From: Oscillospiraceae bacterium
GTDB lineage: Bacteria; Bacillota; Clostridia; Oscillospirales; Acutalibacteraceae
DNA: 64,000 nt
Assembly (NCBI GenBank): GCA_910574935.1
Contig: CAJTCU010000003.1
Span: forward strand, 186,001-250,000
Reading direction: 5' to 3'
Within the stretch, counting starts at the first letter, position 1, and each line of letters opens with the position of its first letter. The position numbers and the translations under genes were made by a program. The notes below the pieces were generated by a model. The model was not told where the DNA came from and did no database searches. It saw only the letters and a list, made by a program, of their open reading frames with translations. This document shows, one piece after another, positions 17,941-27,147 of this stretch.

Positions 17941-18393
17941 CTGGACGACCTGAATCAACAAATCACGCAATTTCTGTCCGATCCCAATAGTATGCGTCAG
18001 CTGCAAAGCGTCATGAGTTCTCTAGGCCTTTCCCAAGACGCGGCCCAGGCTGCCCCTGCCGCCCAAAGCGCTCCGGCCAGCGGAGGCGGCGGGCCAGACC
18101 TCTCTGCTTTAGCAGGGATGCTGGGCTCTTTGGCCGGCGGGGGCAGTACGCCCCAGGATCACCCCAGCCAGAACTCCACAAGCGCTCTGGGGCCGCCAGA
18201 CACCCTGGCCCTGGTGGCCAGGCTGGCCCCCCTGCTAAGCCAGGTTAACCGGGAAGACGATTCCACCCGGCTGCTACAGGCCCTGCGGCCCCTGCTTAGC
18301 GGAGCCCGACAGCAGAAGATCGACGAAGCGGTAAAAATTTTACAGCTCATGCGTCTGCTCCCTCTGTTGGGCAGCGCGGGGCTGGGAAAGTAA
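17941..18393 (+). CDS. Hypothetical protein, probably starting at CTG
   Basis: The product is 150 aa if translation starts at CTG 17941 (reading MDDLNQQITQFLSDP if initiated with Met), or 133 aa from the ATG at 17992. The CTG is preferred because GGAAAGGGGG ends eight bases before it, the frame is open, and no ribosome site precedes 17992. The protein has a helical N-terminus, a low-complexity Ala/Gly/Pro middle with GGGGPDLSALAGMLGSLAGGG, and a Leu-rich helical C-terminus. No known domain was recognised. Confidence 0.65.
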   Translation: MDDLNQQITQFLSDPNSMRQLQSVMSSLGLSQDAAQAAPAAQSAPASGGGGPDLSALAGMLGSLAGGGSTPQDHPSQNSTSALGPPDTLALVARLAPLLSQVNREDDSTRLLQALRPLLSGARQQKIDEAVKILQLMRLLPLLGSAGLGK

Positions 18394-18408
18394 AAGGAGG
18401 TCCCTGCC

Positions 18409-18741
18409 ATGCCCGAGATGGATCTGCGCCGTATGCAAGAGGAAGCCGCCCGCCGCGCCCGGGAGATGCAGTCTCGGGCACGGCAGCAGGGCCGAAACCG
18501 CTCCCCACAGCCCATGCCAACTACGCCTCACCAGGAGCCGCCCCAGCCGGAGCCTTCGCCGCCACCCCCTGCAGAGCCCCCCCAGCCGGCCGCCCCTGCC
18601 ACTCCTCCAGCCACTCCCAGCCTGCTGGACGAACTTTTCCAAGATCGGGAGCGCACCCTGCTTTTGGCGCTTCTCCTCCTGCTGGGGGGCGACGGGGGAA
18701 ACAACGAGCTTATGTTTGCTCTCCTTTTCCTGCTGATGTAA
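18409..18741 (+). CDS. Hypothetical protein with Pro-rich middle and hydrophobic C-terminus
   Basis: This 110-aa protein has a charged Arg/Glu N-terminus (MPEMDLRRMQEEAARRAREM), a Pro/Ala/Glu-rich spacer at about residues 35-70, and a Leu-rich C-terminus of two short hydrophobic stretches separated by GGDGGNNE. AAAGGAGG gives a strong start. Its last 32 bases overlap the 3' end of mnmA on the other strand. A membrane-associated role is possible; the function is unknown. Confidence 0.72.
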   Translation: MPEMDLRRMQEEAARRAREMQSRARQQGRNRSPQPMPTTPHQEPPQPEPSPPPPAEPPQPAAPATPPATPSLLDELFQDRERTLLLALLLLLGGDGGNNELMFALLFLLM

Positions 18742-19819
18742 TAGTGCCCCCACCCACCACCACGTCTCCCTGGTACAGCACCACTGCCTGGCCCCTGGTA
18801 ATGGCCCGCTGGGGCTCGTCAAACACCACTTGCAGGGTGTCAGGAGCGGTCTGCACTACATGGGCAGGCTGGGCGCCGTGCCGGTAGCGGATTTTCGCCT
18901 GGACCCGCATGGGTTCTTGAATGTCCGCCACGGAGATAAAGTTCAGGTCCCGGGCGGTTAGGCGGTCTGAAAAAAGCTCCTTGTGTTCCCCCAGCACCAC
19001 CTGGTTGGCTACGGGGTCCACCTCGCATACATACATGGGCTGGGGGAAAGACAGCCCCAGGCCCTTCCGCTGGCCTACGGTATAGTGGATAATCCCCCTG
19101 TGCCGTCCATAGACCTGCCCCGCCGTGCCAGTAAAATCTCCAGCGGGAAAAGTCCTGCCTGCATGCCGCTGGATAAATCCGGCGTAGTCTCCGTCTGGCA
19201 CAAAGCAGATGTCCTGGCTCTCCTGGCGGTGAGCGTTGACAAAGCCCGCCTGGTGGGCCAGTTCCCGTACCTGGGCTTTGGACAAGCCTCCTAGGGGCAA
19301 AAGCAGCATCGAAAGCTGCTTTTGGGTCAGGTTATAGAGCACATAGCTCTGGTCTTTGTCTGGGTCCAGGCCTGTTTTCAGCAGCCAGCGCCCAGTTTCT
19401 GGGCAGCACTCTACCCGGGCATAGTGGCCAGTGGCAACATACCGGCACCCAATCTCCTCCGCCCGATGAAAGAGCTTTCCCAGCTTCACGTAACGGTTGC
19501 AGTCAATGCAGGGATTGGGGGTTTCTCCCCGGGCGTAGGCCCCTACAAAGCGGTCCATCACCTGGCGGCGGAATTCCTCTGAGAAGTTGAACACATAAAA
19601 GGGCATCTTCAGCCGTGCACACACCGCTCGGGCATCGTTAACGCTGTCTATAGAGCAGCAGGCCTTTTCCCCTGGGTCCGCCAGTGCGTCCTCATTAGAA
19701 AAAAGCTTCAAGGTTACGCCCATCAAGTCATAGCCCTCCCGGGCCAGCAGCAGGGCGGCTACGCTGGAATCCACCCCACCGCTCATAGCCACTAGGGCCT
19801 TTGGCTTCCCCCTGGTCAT
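18710..19819 (-). CDS. mnmA: tRNA-specific 2-thiouridylase
   Basis: This 369-aa enzyme makes 2-thiouridine at the wobble position of Lys, Glu and Gln tRNAs. It has the PP-loop MSGGVDSSVA (residues 12-21), the first catalytic Cys in NPCIDCNRY (C104), the second in QESQDICFVPDGDY, and VGQRKGLG in the C-terminal domain. The start ATG overlaps the stop of the upstream phosphohexomutase gene by four bases. Confidence 0.96.
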   Translation of the reverse strand: MTRGKPKALVAMSGGVDSSVAALLLAREGYDLMGVTLKLFSNEDALADPGEKACCSIDSVNDARAVCARLKMPFYVFNFSEEFRRQVMDRFVGAYARGETPNPCIDCNRYVKLGKLFHRAEEIGCRYVATGHYARVECCPETGRWLLKTGLDPDKDQSYVLYNLTQKQLSMLLLPLGGLSKAQVRELAHQAGFVNAHRQESQDICFVPDGDYAGFIQRHAGRTFPAGDFTGTAGQVYGRHRGIIHYTVGQRKGLGLSFPQPMYVCEVDPVANQVVLGEHKELFSDRLTARDLNFISVADIQEPMRVQAKIRYRHGAQPAHVVQTAPDTLQVVFDEPQRAITRGQAVVLYQGDVVVGGGTITSAGKGEQT

Positions 19820-21318
19820 AGCTTTGCCAAGTCCAGGCCCTGGCTGTGCTGTGCGAAGAACCGCCGCAGCCGGCCCCGGATCATCTCCACCCCATCCAGG
19901 GCGTCGCTCTCAATATTGATGGGCAAAATGGGGTCGTGGACCGACAGCCGCACCAAGAACCAGCCCTCGCCCTGGCCCTTGGAAAAGGACACCCGGATCC
20001 CCTCGAAGTTGTCTGGAGCAACCTGCCAGCCCTTTTCTTTGGCATAGGCCTCCAGGTCCCCGATGAGCCGGTTACCCCGGGCCCGGAAGTCCGTCTCTAA
20101 AATGGGCACCCGCACCTCCAAAGTTTCCACAGGTTCTTTTAAGGGAGCCAGCAGGTCCTCCAGGTCCCGGCCCTCTTGGCGCAGGGCCGCCATCTTGATA
20201 ATAATTTTTGTCACCAGGTAGGCCCCATCGTCTAAAAAGTAGTTTTCCCGCAGGGCCGCGTGGCCGCTGGTCTCAATGGCCAGAGGGCAATCCACCCCCT
20301 GGGCGTTCATACGCAGGGCCTCGTTAATAACGTTTTTGTACCCCCGCTGAAACCGCCGGTGCTTTCCCCTCAGGGCGGTCTCGATATACTCGTGGAGTCC
20401 GTCCGAAGTAATGGAGTCTGTGACCACCATGCCCCCAGGGGCGTTTTCCAGGGCAATGGCCGAGGCCAAAGCCACCAGCCGGTTGCGATTGATTTCCCGG
20501 CCCTGGCGGTCCACCACAGCGGCCCGGTCCACATCCGTGTCAAAGATCACCCCCAGGTCCGCGCCAGAGGAGAGCACGGCCTGAGAGGCTGCGTCCATGG
20601 CTTTGGCATCCTCCGGGTTGGGAATATGGTTGGGGAAGTGGCCGTCCGGCTCCAGAAACTGGCTGCCAGACACGTCCGCGCCCAGGGGAGCCAGCACCTG
20701 ACTGGCGTAGAAGCCACCAGCTCCGTTGCCCGCATCCACCGCAATTTTAAAGCCAGTCAAGGGATGTTCATAGTCCACCGCTCTAATGCCGGACATAATC
20801 AGCTGCCGCAGGTGGGCGGCGTACTGGGCCATATGGTCCGACTGGTTCCAACTGCCCCCAGGGGCGGGCCGGGGGGCGGCGCCCGTATTGGCGGCCTCTA
20901 GAATTTCTGTAATGTCTCCACTGTCCAGGCCCCCGTCCTGGGTAAAAAACTTTAGCCCATTGCGGTGAAAGGGATGGTGGCTGGCTGTCACCTGGATGGC
21001 GCAGTGGCACGGCAGGTCCAGGACCGCCATGAACATGGAGGGGGTAGAAGCCAGGCCGCAGTCAAAGCATGTACAGCCGTAGCGGGTTAGGGCTTCTTGA
21101 AGAGCGGCGACTATGCGCGGCCCAGAAAGCCGGGAATCCCGGCCCACAGCCACCCGCAGGCCGCTGGCTGGCTGGCCCAGCCTTTTTTCGCACCAGCACA
21201 AAAAGGCTGCGGCAATGTCTCCCACAGCCTGGTCTGTCAGCTGCACGGGCCCATCTTTTTCTGTTTCTATGGCGGCCCCACGCACGTCGGTGCCGCTTTT
21301 TAGTTTTAGATAATCCAC
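19816..21318 (-). CDS. Phosphomannomutase/phosphoglucomutase family protein
   Basis: This 500-aa alpha-D-phosphohexomutase moves phosphate between C1 and C6 of a hexose. The phosphoserine loop is VTASHHPFHRNGLKF with Ser113, the metal loop is FDTDVDRAAVVD, and the sugar loop is present as IETSGHAALRENYFLDDGAY. It would supply sugar-1-phosphate for the surface glycans encoded nearby. Glc versus Man preference cannot be decided by eye. GATAATCCACC marks the start region; no strong AGGAGG is seen. Confidence 0.9.
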   Translation of the reverse strand: MDYLKLKSGTDVRGAAIETEKDGPVQLTDQAVGDIAAAFLCWCEKRLGQPASGLRVAVGRDSRLSGPRIVAALQEALTRYGCTCFDCGLASTPSMFMAVLDLPCHCAIQVTASHHPFHRNGLKFFTQDGGLDSGDITEILEAANTGAAPRPAPGGSWNQSDHMAQYAAHLRQLIMSGIRAVDYEHPLTGFKIAVDAGNGAGGFYASQVLAPLGADVSGSQFLEPDGHFPNHIPNPEDAKAMDAASQAVLSSGADLGVIFDTDVDRAAVVDRQGREINRNRLVALASAIALENAPGGMVVTDSITSDGLHEYIETALRGKHRRFQRGYKNVINEALRMNAQGVDCPLAIETSGHAALRENYFLDDGAYLVTKIIIKMAALRQEGRDLEDLLAPLKEPVETLEVRVPILETDFRARGNRLIGDLEAYAKEKGWQVAPDNFEGIRVSFSKGQGEGWFLVRLSVHDPILPINIESDALDGVEMIRGRLRRFFAQHSQGLDLAKL

Positions 21319-21399
21319 CGGAAAGACTCCCTTGCGTTAATTTGTTTTGATTATACCAAAAACCTGAAGAGGACGCAAGATCAATCGGTGGAAGCGCAA

Positions 21400-21442
21400 A
21401 AAAAAGCAGGCTTGCCCATAAGGGTCACAAGTCTGCTTTTTG
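21400..21442 (-). terminator. Rho-independent terminator after murF
   Basis: AAAAAGCAG.CTTG and CAAG.CTGCTTTTT pair around a short loop. On the minus strand the second arm ends in a T-rich run, nine bases after the murF stop. Confidence 0.75.
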
Positions 21443-21450
21443 TCACAAAT

Positions 21451-22785
21451 TTAACCTTCTGCCAATATTTGGGCTACAATCTCCTCGGTCCGCATCCCCC
21501 GGGAGCCTTTCACCAGTACACTGTCCCCAGACTTCAGCGTCCCTTTCAGCAGATCTGCCGCCTCCTGGTTGGTGGAAGCCCACCCCGCCCCTGGGCCATA
21601 GCCTTCTGCAATCTCCCGGCCCAGCTCGCCTACCGCCAGCAGTTCTACCCCCTTCTCCTTGGCGTAGCGGCCAGTGTCCAGGTGTCCCTGCCGGGAATAG
21701 CTGCCCAGCTCAAGCATACCGGCTAAAACGGCGATCCGCCGCCCCCCTACCCGGGAAGCCAGCACGTCTATGGAACTGCGCATAGAGTCCGGGCTCGCGT
21801 TATAGCTGTCGTCGATTATGGTGACGCCCCGCCTCTCTTTCATCTGCTGGCGCATGGCCGGGGGCTCATAGGCGGTCAGGGCCCGGGCCGCGTTCTCCAG
21901 GGGGACTCCCAGGTGTGCGGCCACCGCCAGGGCGGCCAGGGCGTTGCGCACATTGTGTTCCCCAGCCACTGGCAGCTGTACCGGCACCCGCTCTCCCCCG
22001 GGACCCAGGCAGGTAAAGGCCTGGCCCTCTGGGGTGCTGGCCAGGTCCACGCCCTGCCACTGGCAGCTTTTTCCCAGGCCGAACCGCACGGCGCCAGGCA
22101 GGCCTGCCAGCAGCGGGTCGTCGCCGTTGACGAACAGCGCGCCCGCCCCGGACAGGTAGCCGGCAATACGGGCTTTCTCGGCCAAAATATTTTCCTGGGT
22201 TTTCATGAACTCTATGTGGGACGTGCCGATATTGGTCATCACCACGCAGGTAGGCTTCACCACCCGGGCAATACGCTCCATTTCCCCGGGCATACTGACG
22301 CCCATCTCAATCACTGCGGCAGTGTGCTCCGGCCCCATGCCGCACACAGTGATGGGCACCCCCACCTGGCTGTTCTGGTTGCCGGCGGTCCTGTGCACCT
22401 GGAATCCGGCGGAAAGGGCCTGGGCCACCATCTCCTTGGCAGTGGTTTTTCCCACGCTGCCCGTGATACCCACAATGGGAATATCAAAGCCCTCCCGGTA
22501 CCAGGCCGCGGTCCGCTGTAAGGCGGCACGGCAGTCCTCCACCAAAACCAGGGCCCCAGCCTCAGGGGGCAGGGGATGGTCTGTAAAGGCGGCACAGGCC
22601 CTGGCAGAGATGGCCGCCCCAATAAAGGCGTGACCGTCCACCTTCTCACCCCGGACCGGCACAAACATGGCCCCGGCCCCGGCCTGGCGGCTGTCTGTAA
22701 TAAAATGGGTAACCCTGGTCTCTTCCCTGCCGCAAAGCAGCCGGCCGCCTGTGGCGGACAGGATCTGGGCTATGCTGAGATTCAT
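21451..22785 (-). CDS. murF: UDP-MurNAc-tripeptide--D-Ala-D-Ala ligase
   Basis: This 444-aa Mur ligase adds D-Ala-D-Ala to the UDP-MurNAc tripeptide, the last cytoplasmic step of the peptidoglycan precursor. The ATP loop is GITGSVGKTTAKEM (residues 107-120). The middle domain has MEIMGVSMPGEM-type residues (IEMGVSMPGEMERI) and the C-terminal domain has DDSYNASPDSM. The length is normal. It sits 30 bases after pepC, unlike the usual place next to murE in the dcw cluster. Confidence 0.95.
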   Translation of the reverse strand: MNLSIAQILSATGGRLLCGREETRVTHFITDSRQAGAGAMFVPVRGEKVDGHAFIGAAISARACAAFTDHPLPPEAGALVLVEDCRAALQRTAAWYREGFDIPIVGITGSVGKTTAKEMVAQALSAGFQVHRTAGNQNSQVGVPITVCGMGPEHTAAVIEMGVSMPGEMERIARVVKPTCVVMTNIGTSHIEFMKTQENILAEKARIAGYLSGAGALFVNGDDPLLAGLPGAVRFGLGKSCQWQGVDLASTPEGQAFTCLGPGGERVPVQLPVAGEHNVRNALAALAVAAHLGVPLENAARALTAYEPPAMRQQMKERRGVTIIDDSYNASPDSMRSSIDVLASRVGGRRIAVLAGMLELGSYSRQGHLDTGRYAKEKGVELLAVGELGREIAEGYGPGAGWASTNQEAADLLKGTLKSGDSVLVKGSRGMRTEEIVAQILAEG

Positions 22786-22815
22786 GAAAAAACACCTCTT
22801 TGTTTTCTTACGCGC

Positions 22816-24150
22816 TTACGCCAGCGAGCCCATGGGATCCCAAGGCTCCAGCTGAATAGGCTCCTGCTCCAGTTCCTTCTGCTGTTCCTCGCAGAGGTAC
22901 TTTTTATGTACCACCACCTGGTAGGTATACTCCGTAAACCATTGGTCGCTCATCACATAGTAGCCGTCTACACCGGCATCCTTGCCCCAGCTGTTTTCTA
23001 CCCGCCAGCGGGTGGGCTTACCCTCCTCGTCCAGGTTTACTCCCTGGAACACCATGGCGTGGGTCATCAGGCTGTCTCCATAGTCCAGACGTTGGGCTTT
23101 GTTCATGCCAAACTCGGTGCCGAAGAGCTCGTTCACCTTCAGGGCTTCCAGGTCCATAATGCCTCCATCCCGCGTGGAGCATTTGCCCACGTCACAGCCA
23201 AACCACACCGGGCTTCCGTCCTGCATCTGGCGGATGGCGGCCTGCTTTAGGTCCTCCACCGGCAGGTTTAGGTACTTCACAGGCCGGCCCTCTATCACAT
23301 TGCCTAGCAGCTTCACTGTAAACGTCTTGTGGAAGGGCTTATCGGCAGTGGTCGCGTTGATCAAGCTCACATAGTTCGAAAGGTCCCAGCCCACATACTT
23401 TTCATAGAAATCCTTACCCGTCAGGCACGTATCGCGAATAAATTTCTTGTCCTTGTCCCGGACTTCCAGGGTGAAGGTCTTGGGAGGCTGCCCCAAAGCA
23501 ACGCACAACATATTGTAAATGGTAGCCAGCATAGCCTCTTTCTGTTCCCGCAGCTCTCCGGCGGTCTTGCCCGCGGCGTGACCCTCCCGCAGAACGCAGG
23601 CGAACTCCCGCAGTTTGCGGGTCATATAGGAGGTCACCTCTCCTGTGGCGGAGGAGCACACGGTTTCGGGCATGGCGTCTTTGGGCACCACGCCATATTT
23701 TTCCACCAGGTTACACAGCATATCCCATTGGCCTCCATCGTTCAGGGGGGCCATCAGCAGATGGGCAATCAGCCGGCCGTTCGTGGGCTCATCCAGGGTT
23801 TCCAGAATGGCCTCTAAAAAATAGTTGGACTTTTCCAGCTTATCGAAGAAGAGCAGGTAGTTTTGAGAGAGCTCAAAGGTTTCCAAGTTCAGCTTTTTCA
23901 TCACTTCCATCCGCATGGTATTCATAGCGGCGAACATCCAGCAGCGGCCAGAGGCCTTTTGGTTGGTGATTTTGCCTCCCTCCAGCTGAACAGAAAACTG
24001 GTATCTGTCCTCCCGCTGGGTAAAGGGGTTTAGGGCAGCTTTGCCAATCCCGTTGGCAGTAGCGGCCCGCTGGGCAACGCGCTTAGCGGGATCGGCGGCA
24101 AAATTCCTCTCAAAGGATTCCAGCAAAGCGGCTTCGATGATTTTGTTCAT
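22816..24150 (-). CDS. pepC: C1-family aminopeptidase (bleomycin hydrolase type)
   Basis: This 444-aa cytoplasmic cysteine aminopeptidase probably acts as a hexameric peptidase in peptide turnover. The catalytic residues are visible: Cys70 in KASGRCWMFAA, His in THAMVFQGV, and Asn in RVENSWGKD. The ATG at 24150 is chosen because GGAGGG precedes it by seven bases, although the frame extends to 24165. Length fits PepC/BLH proteins. It is probably cotranscribed with the upstream GyrI-like gene and murF. Confidence 0.95.
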   Translation of the reverse strand: MNKIIEAALLESFERNFAADPAKRVAQRAATANGIGKAALNPFTQREDRYQFSVQLEGGKITNQKASGRCWMFAAMNTMRMEVMKKLNLETFELSQNYLLFFDKLEKSNYFLEAILETLDEPTNGRLIAHLLMAPLNDGGQWDMLCNLVEKYGVVPKDAMPETVCSSATGEVTSYMTRKLREFACVLREGHAAGKTAGELREQKEAMLATIYNMLCVALGQPPKTFTLEVRDKDKKFIRDTCLTGKDFYEKYVGWDLSNYVSLINATTADKPFHKTFTVKLLGNVIEGRPVKYLNLPVEDLKQAAIRQMQDGSPVWFGCDVGKCSTRDGGIMDLEALKVNELFGTEFGMNKAQRLDYGDSLMTHAMVFQGVNLDEEGKPTRWRVENSWGKDAGVDGYYVMSDQWFTEYTYQVVVHKKYLCEEQQKELEQEPIQLEPWDPMGSLA

Positions 24151-24189
24151 GTGCATTCCCTCCATTTTTATTTTCCCAGATCGCTGGGT

Positions 24190-24690
24190 TTATATTTTCC
24201 AAATGGGCACCCATACCTCGTAGCGGCTGCCCTGGGGCGTGTTTGCGTTCTCCTTCTCTATCCGAAATATCAAGGACTCTGGCCCGTCGGCCCGCACCCA
24301 GCCCGCGGGTATCTCTACCGTGTCGGCATACTCGTTACAGCGGCCGTTTCCAGCGTCCCCCACAGCTTCCTCGTTGGTCTCCATCCACTCCGTGGTGACG
24401 GCCAGATAGTCGCCGCCGGGGAAGTCCATCAAAGTGTAGCCTTCAGGCGTATGGTCCACATTCTTTACAAAGAGGCCCTGGCAGTAGACCCGCTGGCCCT
24501 GGGGGCCATGGAACCACACATTAATGGGTTTTTCATCCACCGCGTAGGGCAGGATGGGCTCATACCCGCCCATTTGAAAAAAATTATCCCATATCGCGGC
24601 AAAGTCAGAGCTGTCGTCTACAACATTTGTGTTTCCAAGGAAGCAAAAATCGTCCAAGTGCCGTTGATAGGTCACGATGTCCTTGTCCAT
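24190..24690 (-). CDS. GyrI-like/AraC-effector-type small-molecule-binding protein
   Basis: This 166-aa protein starts at ATG 24690, eight bases after GGAGAGG. There is no DNA-binding domain. The sequence ends SRYEVWVPIWKI, the typical last strand of the GyrI-like/SOUL-like effector-binding fold, and contains FPGGDYLAV in the expected middle strand. Stand-alone members bind hydrophobic small molecules and may give drug tolerance. Its ligand is unknown. Confidence 0.68.
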   Translation of the reverse strand: MDKDIVTYQRHLDDFCFLGNTNVVDDSSDFAAIWDNFFQMGGYEPILPYAVDEKPINVWFHGPQGQRVYCQGLFVKNVDHTPEGYTLMDFPGGDYLAVTTEWMETNEEAVGDAGNGRCNEYADTVEIPAGWVRADGPESLIFRIEKENANTPQGSRYEVWVPIWKI

Positions 24691-24750
24691 TAGAAATTCC
24701 TCTCCATTTTTGTATTCCCTTATCCGAAGGGAGCGGTACTGTAAACGCAT

Positions 24751-24930
24751 TTAAGGCAACACCGCACAATTCTAAGTACCGTATTGGGCAGTCAGATTTT
24801 TCTTCAGAGGGTACAGATTGAGCGCCGTCCATCTCACCATTGACAAGCGAAAGCTGTGCCCTATCACGGAAAATCTGCAAGCAAGACGGTGCTTAAGGCG
24901 CCAGCCGCGAATGGTGCGGGGTTGCCTTAA
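24751..24930. repeat. Family B intergenic repeat, copy B2
   Basis: This 180-bp element lies in the gap 24691-25026. It has left end TTAAGGCAACACCGCACAAT and a right end whose complement is TTAAGGCAACCCCGCACCAT, so its ends match with only two differences over 20 bases. The whole element matches 9028-9209 in the opposite orientation. No other feature is seen in the gap. Confidence 0.9.
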
Positions 24931-25026
24931 AAATCCGCAAAGCCAAGTTGCGGGTGCGGGGCTGCCACCTTGGATCCAAACAATCATTCTGATTCCTTTG
25001 AACCATATTCACTGTTTAAAGTCCGT

Positions 25027-26484
25027 TTATTGGCTAAGGCAATTCAGAATTTCCCGGATGACCGCCCGCTCGTCAAAGGGATGCTTCACCCCCTGAATCT
25101 CCTGGTAGTCCTCATGGCCCTTGCCCGCCAGCACAATGATGTCTCCCTCCTGGGCATTCTCCAGACACCACCGAATCGCCTCTCGACGGTCCGGAATCAC
25201 CATATATTCCCCGCTGGTCTTGCCCAAACCTACCTTTATATCCTCTATAATGTCCAGCACGTCCTCAAACCGGGAATTGTCCGCCGTAACCACTGACAGG
25301 TCCGCCAGCCTTCCGCTGGCCTCCCCCATCTCATACCTGCGCACCTTGGGGCGGTTGCCTCCCGCGCCGAACAGGCAGATGAGCCGCCGGGGCTCATACT
25401 CCCGCAGGGTGCGCAGCAGACTCTCCATACTTACGGCGTTATGGGCATAGTCCAGCAGCAGGGTATAGGGGCCGGGCACCGGCACCGGCTCCACCCGGCC
25501 CTTGACCCGCACCGCGCGCAGCCCCTCTTTCATGGCTTCTACAGAAATCCCCAGCTGATGGCAGCAGCCAATAGCTGCCAAGGCGTTGTAAGCGTTGAAT
25601 TTCCCGGGAACCCCCACCTGGACGGTAAAGCTTAGGTCCCCGGCCGCCTCAAAGGCCACCCCCAGCATCCCGGGCCGGCTCAGATGGCGGCAGTTTTCCC
25701 CCCGCAGCTGGGCGGCGGGGGAGAAGCCGTAGCGGTACGCCGTGCAGGCGCTTTGGGCCAAAAGCTCCTCTGCGGCCGGGTCGTCGGCGTTCACCACCCC
25801 CACCGGACACATGCGGAACAGCATAGCCTTGCAGGCCAGATACTCCGCCATATCCTTGTGCTCCACACCGCCGATGTGGTCCTCGGAGAAGTTGGTAAAC
25901 ACCCCCAGGGCAAAGGGCAGGCCGTAGACCCGGTCGTCCTTCAGACCGATGGAGCTGACCTCCATTACCGCATATTCGCAGCCCCTGTCCGCCATCCGGC
26001 GCAGGTGCTTTTGCACCTCGTAGCTGATGGGGGTGGTGTTGGGCAGTGGGGTCACCTCCTCCCCGATTACCGCGCCAATGGTGCCCATCACCCCGGTCTT
26101 GTGCCCGGCGGCTTCTAGGATGGAACGGATCATATAGGCCGTGGTGGTCTTGCCCTTGGTGCCCGTAATGCCAATGACCTTTAGGGCGTTCTTGGCGGGA
26201 TCGCCGAAAAAGGCGGCGCTCATTAGAGACAGGGCCTTTTTCGTGTCCTCCACCAGGATCACCTGGGTTCCAGGGGCCTCTACCGGTTCCTGGGCAATCA
26301 CCACCGCGGCCCCAGCCCCGGCCGCCCCGGCGGCAAACCGGTGGCCATCCGAGGCGGATCCCCGCAGGCAGAAAAACGCGCAGCCAGGGCAGGCCCTGCG
26401 GGAATCGTAGACCAAGTCGGTTATTTCCACATCCTGAAAGCCCCCGGTCAGGCCCAGGGAAGCCAGCAGCTTTGAGAGAAGCAT
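25027..26484 (-). CDS. murE: UDP-MurNAc-L-Ala-D-Glu--2,6-diaminopimelate ligase
   Basis: This 485-aa Mur ligase adds the third residue of the stem peptide. It has the ATP loop GITGTKGKTTTAY at residues 105-117, the central YAVMEVSSIGLKDDRV segment, and the C-terminal LFGAGGNRPKVRRYEMG block. The amino-acid specificity loop reads DNSRFED rather than the common DNPR; the Arg that contacts meso-diaminopimelate is kept, so DAP is the likely substrate. The ATG at 26484 is preferred because AAAGAAAGGA precedes it and it matches the usual N-terminus. Confidence 0.93.
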   Translation of the reverse strand: MLLSKLLASLGLTGGFQDVEITDLVYDSRRACPGCAFFCLRGSASDGHRFAAGAAGAGAAVVIAQEPVEAPGTQVILVEDTKKALSLMSAAFFGDPAKNALKVIGITGTKGKTTTAYMIRSILEAAGHKTGVMGTIGAVIGEEVTPLPNTTPISYEVQKHLRRMADRGCEYAVMEVSSIGLKDDRVYGLPFALGVFTNFSEDHIGGVEHKDMAEYLACKAMLFRMCPVGVVNADDPAAEELLAQSACTAYRYGFSPAAQLRGENCRHLSRPGMLGVAFEAAGDLSFTVQVGVPGKFNAYNALAAIGCCHQLGISVEAMKEGLRAVRVKGRVEPVPVPGPYTLLLDYAHNAVSMESLLRTLREYEPRRLICLFGAGGNRPKVRRYEMGEASGRLADLSVVTADNSRFEDVLDIIEDIKVGLGKTSGEYMVIPDRREAIRWCLENAQEGDIIVLAGKGHEDYQEIQGVKHPFDERAVIREILNCLSQ

Positions 26485-26531
26485 AAAAAATAAGTCCTTT
26501 CTTTCCATTTTTAGTGAGATGCGTTCCACTT

Positions 26532-26695
26532 TAGGGCTGGTTAGAAAATAGAGAAAGTGCCGTCTTTTTGCCCTGGCCGGTGCGGTTTGACGAAGAAAGC
26601 CGCAAGGAATCCTTTCGTATTACGAGGATTTTCCACACACCAATCCGCCCGGACCGGGAAAAAGACAGTGTTTGCGATTTTTCAAACAAGCCTTA
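26532..26695. repeat. Family A intergenic repeat, copy A4
   Basis: This 164-bp copy begins 48 bases upstream of murE. Its left end is TAGGGCTGGTTAGAAAATAG and the complement of its right end is TAAGGCTTGTTTGAAAAAT. It shares GAAAGCCGCAAGGAATCCTT with A6. Confidence 0.85.
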
Positions 26696-26948
26696 GCCAG
26701 TGTGGTGCGATTTCAAGCAATTTCCGCTTTCTTTCCTTTTGCATCCCGCTTTTTAAAGCGGGGCGGCCCCCCTTCGATTGTGTGCCCGGTTGTGTATATT
26801 CGTGCCTTAGAAAGTGTATTTCGTAGCCTCCCGCAAATCCCCTTCTGTCCTACAATCCCAAGGCGAACCCAGGCGCTCCTGTACTTTTGCATACCAAGCC
26901 TCTGGACCAATTACAGTCCAAAAGGCTTCAGTGGGGCTTTAGCTTTTC

Positions 26949-27114
26949 TAAGGCTTGTTTGAAACATGGAAAACGCCGTCTTTTCACCCAGAAGCGGCCC
27001 TCTTCCGCGTCGAAAGTCCTCGTAATACCGCAAGGATTTCTTGTGGTTTTCTCCTGGAAGCTGACCACTTCTGGTCAAGAATCCGTCATTCCCTCTATGT
27101 TCAAACAAGCCCTA
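26949..27114. repeat. Family A intergenic repeat, copy A5 (least degraded ends)
   Basis: This 166-bp copy has left end TAAGGCTTGTTTGAAACAT and a right end whose complement is TAGGGCTTGTTTGAACAT. A4 and A5 together occupy most of the gene-free interval 26485-27147; the 250 bases between them show no recognised feature. Confidence 0.9.
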
Positions 27115-27147
27115 AACAGCAAGGAGAAAACTTTTCACCACCTGTTC

